64,000 bases of DNA from Alteromonas australica (lineage in GTDB: Bacteria; Pseudomonadota; Gammaproteobacteria; Enterobacterales; Alteromonadaceae), in contig NZ_CP008849.1 in NCBI RefSeq assembly GCF_000730385.1, positions 3,596,001 to 3,660,000 on the forward strand. The letters run 5' to 3'. This document shows, one piece after another, positions 61,733 through 64,000 of this stretch. Numbering within the stretch: position 1 is the first letter of the stretch; the number at the start of each line of letters is the position of its first letter. The position numbers and the translations under genes were made by a program. The notes below the pieces were generated by a model. It was given only the letters and a program-made list of their open reading frames with translations. It searched no databases and was not told where the DNA came from.

Positions 61733-64000
61733 ATGCAAACACACTACGATGCTGAACTAAAAGATACCGTTCGCTACCTTGGAAAAACCCTTGGTGAAAC
61801 CATCAAAAACCAATTGGGAGATGAGTGGTTAAATCGAATTGAAAAGATTCGAAAAGATGGCCGCGCATCCTATCAAGGTGACGCTGCGTGCAGCGAAGAA
61901 CTGAAAGAAACTTTCAAAACCATGACCGACAGCGACTTATTAACTGTGGGTCGCGCTTTCGCGCAGTTCTTAAACTTGGGCAACATTGCTGAGCAGGAAT
62001 ATAATGCAGCAATGAATGTTGATGCCTCTATCGACACGCTTTTCGAGCACTTAGATAAAGCGGAACTTACTAAGGATAAAGTACAAGAAGCTGTCGGGAA
62101 ACTGAACATCGACTTAGTGTTGACGGCTCACCCCACCGAAGTGACTCGCCGCACACTCATTCATAAGCACAAGGAATTGGCTAACTGCTTACAAGCGGTT
62201 CATCAAGAATCGCTTAGCGATGTTGAGCGTAAAAAAGTTGAAACCCGAATTGCCGATTTAATCGCGCAGGCTTGGCATACAGAAGAAATCCGTTCGGTTC
62301 GCCCTACCCCGGTAGACGAAGCCCGCTGGGGTTTCTCTGTTATAGAAAACTCTTTATGGGAAGCGGTTCCTGACTTCATGCGCGAGTTAGATAGCCGCTT
62401 AAATGAAGACTACCAGATTTCACTGCCGCTAGATTCTTCACCCGTGCAGTTCAGTTCTTGGATGGGTGGTGACCGCGACGGTAATCCATTTGTTACTTCA
62501 AAAGTGACCGAGCAAGTATTGCTGCTAGCAAGAAAGCGCGCGGCTAAACTATTCGCGATTGACCTTGATCGTTTGCAAGTTGAACTTTCAATGTACGATT
62601 GCAACGATGAACTACGCGCCAAAGTAGGCGATGCAAACGAACCCTACCGCGCCCTGTTACGACCGTTGGTCAGCAAGTTTGTGACTACCCGTGATGGTAT
62701 TAGCGATTACCTTGCAGGTAAAAACCCAGATACTTCGAACTGGGTTGAGAGCGACGATGAACTAATCGAACCTTTGATGCTTTGCTACCAGTCATTACTT
62801 GATTGCGGTATGCAAGTGGTCGCCAATGGCCTATTGTTAGACACTATCCGTCGCGCACGCGTATTTGGTATTCACCTTCTACGTCTTGACGTACGCCAAG
62901 ACTCAGAGCGTCACGCCGACGTTTTCAGTGAACTAACCCGTTACCTCGGACTTGGCGACTACGCCCAGTGGAGCGAGGCTGACAAGCAAGCCTTCTTACT
63001 TCGCGAACTAGGCTCAAAACGTCCGCTATTCCCTGCACAATGGGAAGCGTCTGACGATGTCAAAGAAGTGCTTGATACCTGTAAAGTCATTGCCAAGCAC
63101 AGTAAACACGGTTTTGGTATTTACATTATCTCAATGGCCAGTGAGCCATCTGATGTCATGGCGGTTCAACTTCTTCTTCAAGAAAGCGGTGTAGATTGGC
63201 CAATGCCAGTAGCACCATTGTTTGAAACCCTGGACGATTTAAACAACTCGCCTGACGTCATGCGTAAGCTACTGTCTATTGACTGGTATCGCGGTTACGT
63301 GAAGGGTCGCCAGTTCGTCATGATTGGTTACTCTGACTCAGCGAAAGATGCCGGTGCGCTAGCCGCTGGTTGGGCCCAATATCAGTCGCAAGAAGCCCTT
63401 GTTGCTATTGCCGAAGAATATGATGTGTCTCTGACTTTGTTCCATGGGCGTGGTGGTACTATTGGTCGTGGTGGCTTGCCTGCACACGCGGCAATTTACT
63501 CACAGCCTCCTGGCTCACTAGAAGGCGGTTTCCGCGTAACAGAACAGGGCGAAACCATTCGCTATAAGTTCGGTATGCCAAAACTGGCGAAGCGAAGCCT
63601 AGGCATCTATGCCAGTGCCATTATTGAAGCCATGTTATTCCCGCCTCCGGCGCCAAAAGAAGAATGGCGTGAGCTTATCACTACTATGGCAGCACAAGGT
63701 CGAGACAATTACCGCGCTACCGTGCGTCACGATGAAGAATTTGTGCCTTACTTCCGCGTCGCAACGCCAGAGCAAGAGTTAGGTAAACTGCCATTGGGTA
63801 GTCGTCCTGCGAAGCGTAAGCCGCAAGGCGGTATTGAAAGCCTACGTGCTATTCCATGGATTTTCGCTTGGGCACAAACCCGCCTAGTACTTCCTAGTTG
63901 GTTAGGGGTGATGCGCGCTATTGATAGCGTTAAAACACCAGAAAACGAGAAAGTGGTCAACGAGATGTTCAGCGAATGGCCGTTCTATCGTTCGCGCCTT
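61733..64000 (+). CDS. ppc: Phosphoenolpyruvate carboxylase (5' part; runs off the right edge)
   Basis: The first 756 codons of a gene expected to have about 870-880. PEP carboxylase fixes bicarbonate to PEP to make oxaloacetate, refilling the TCA cycle. LTAHPTEVTRRT has the catalytic His133; SSWMGGDRDGNPFVTS is the PEP-binding block; FHGRGGTIGRGG (from about 570) and YSDSAKDAG are also intact. Start ATG 61733 follows GGGAGGA. The C-terminal QNTG residue is beyond the window. Upstream, 61500-61732 holds the promoter region, with no other gene. Confidence 0.97.
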   Translation, partial: MQTHYDAELKDTVRYLGKTLGETIKNQLGDEWLNRIEKIRKDGRASYQGDAACSEELKETFKTMTDSDLLTVGRAFAQFLNLGNIAEQEYNAAMNVDASIDTLFEHLDKAELTKDKVQEAVGKLNIDLVLTAHPTEVTRRTLIHKHKELANCLQAVHQESLSDVERKKVETRIADLIAQAWHTEEIRSVRPTPVDEARWGFSVIENSLWEAVPDFMRELDSRLNEDYQISLPLDSSPVQFSSWMGGDRDGNPFVTSKVTEQVLLLARKRAAKLFAIDLDRLQVELSMYDCNDELRAKVGDANEPYRALLRPLVSKFVTTRDGISDYLAGKNPDTSNWVESDDELIEPLMLCYQSLLDCGMQVVANGLLLDTIRRARVFGIHLLRLDVRQDSERHADVFSELTRYLGLGDYAQWSEADKQAFLLRELGSKRPLFPAQWEASDDVKEVLDTCKVIAKHSKHGFGIYIISMASEPSDVMAVQLLLQESGVDWPMPVAPLFETLDDLNNSPDVMRKLLSIDWYRGYVKGRQFVMIGYSDSAKDAGALAAGWAQYQSQEALVAIAEEYDVSLTLFHGRGGTIGRGGLPAHAAIYSQPPGSLEGGFRVTEQGETIRYKFGMPKLAKRSLGIYASAIIEAMLFPPPAPKEEWRELITTMAAQGRDNYRATVRHDEEFVPYFRVATPEQELGKLPLGSRPAKRKPQGGIESLRAIPWIFAWAQTRLVLPSWLGVMRAIDSVKTPENEKVVNEMFSEWPFYRSRL

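Noticed and set aside
1-64000. Mobile elements, integrase or phage genes, tRNA or rRNA genes
   Set aside because: None recognised on either strand; apart from the repeats and the parDE scar, the window looks like ordinary chromosome.

Overview
The window looks like chromosomal DNA of a marine gammaproteobacterium of the Alteromonas type (Alteromonadaceae). This is inferred from a complete Na+-pumping NADH:quinone reductase operon with apbE and nqrM, the enoyl-ACP reductase FabV, a DPP-IV type S9 peptidase, many Alteromonadales-type small membrane proteins and moderate GC content. No rRNA, tRNA, CRISPR array or intact insertion sequence was seen. Two genes are cut by the window edges: an S-formylglutathione hydrolase at the left (minus strand) and phosphoenolpyruvate carboxylase at the right (plus strand).

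Layout. 0.3-5.7 kb: two tandem YihG-like acyltransferases with a YbdG-type mechanosensitive channel, a small membrane protein, a YggN/DUF2884 protein and a Rossmann-fold protein. 5.7-10.3 kb: an NSS-family Na+ symporter, a DCC-family/SDR gene pair, msrA and a phytase-esterase-like lipoprotein. 10.4-14.3 kb: a PhoD-like phosphatase (apparently with an ATT start), flavodoxin fldB, a CLCA_X-type HEXXH protein and an orphan ExbD. 14.5-19.2 kb: ygjV, trmN6, a Rossmann protein, dipeptidyl peptidase IV and a PH-domain protein. 19.2-22.2 kb: a large GGDEF-EAL sensor. 22.3-27.3 kb: a threonine/serine dehydratase-like enzyme, an amidohydrolase and an MBL hydrolase in one operon, then a VOC protein divergent from a LysR regulator. 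27.4-33.5 kb: an alginate-export-type porin and a giant FN3 lipoprotein gene broken by a one-base deletion inside near-identical 270-bp repeats. 33.7-40.1 kb: yafJ, a PepSY iron-uptake-type pair, and a DUF917/NCS1 permease pair divergent from an Lrp-type regulator.

40.2-45.3 kb is the most unusual part. A tiny cysteine-rich secreted peptide gene, out of frame at a run of eight C, is followed by a periplasmic adaptor, an ABC ATPase, a large FtsX/MacB-type permease and a secreted thioredoxin-like CAPC protein. It looks like a dedicated peptide export and disulfide-handling locus; I do not recognise it as a described system. 45.6-48.8 kb is a gluconate module (permease, kinase, LacI-type repressor) with an operator-like palindrome inside a good promoter spacer.

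49-64 kb: an MBL hydrolase, a DUF1653 protein, dinB with a LexA box, a degraded parDE toxin-antitoxin scar with its operator-like repeats, nqrM, apbE, nqrFEDCBA (minus strand), fabV, fklB and ppc. Most of this last part is core metabolism and respiration. Start codons were re-chosen where a Shine-Dalgarno sequence or family alignment argued against the longest reading frame.
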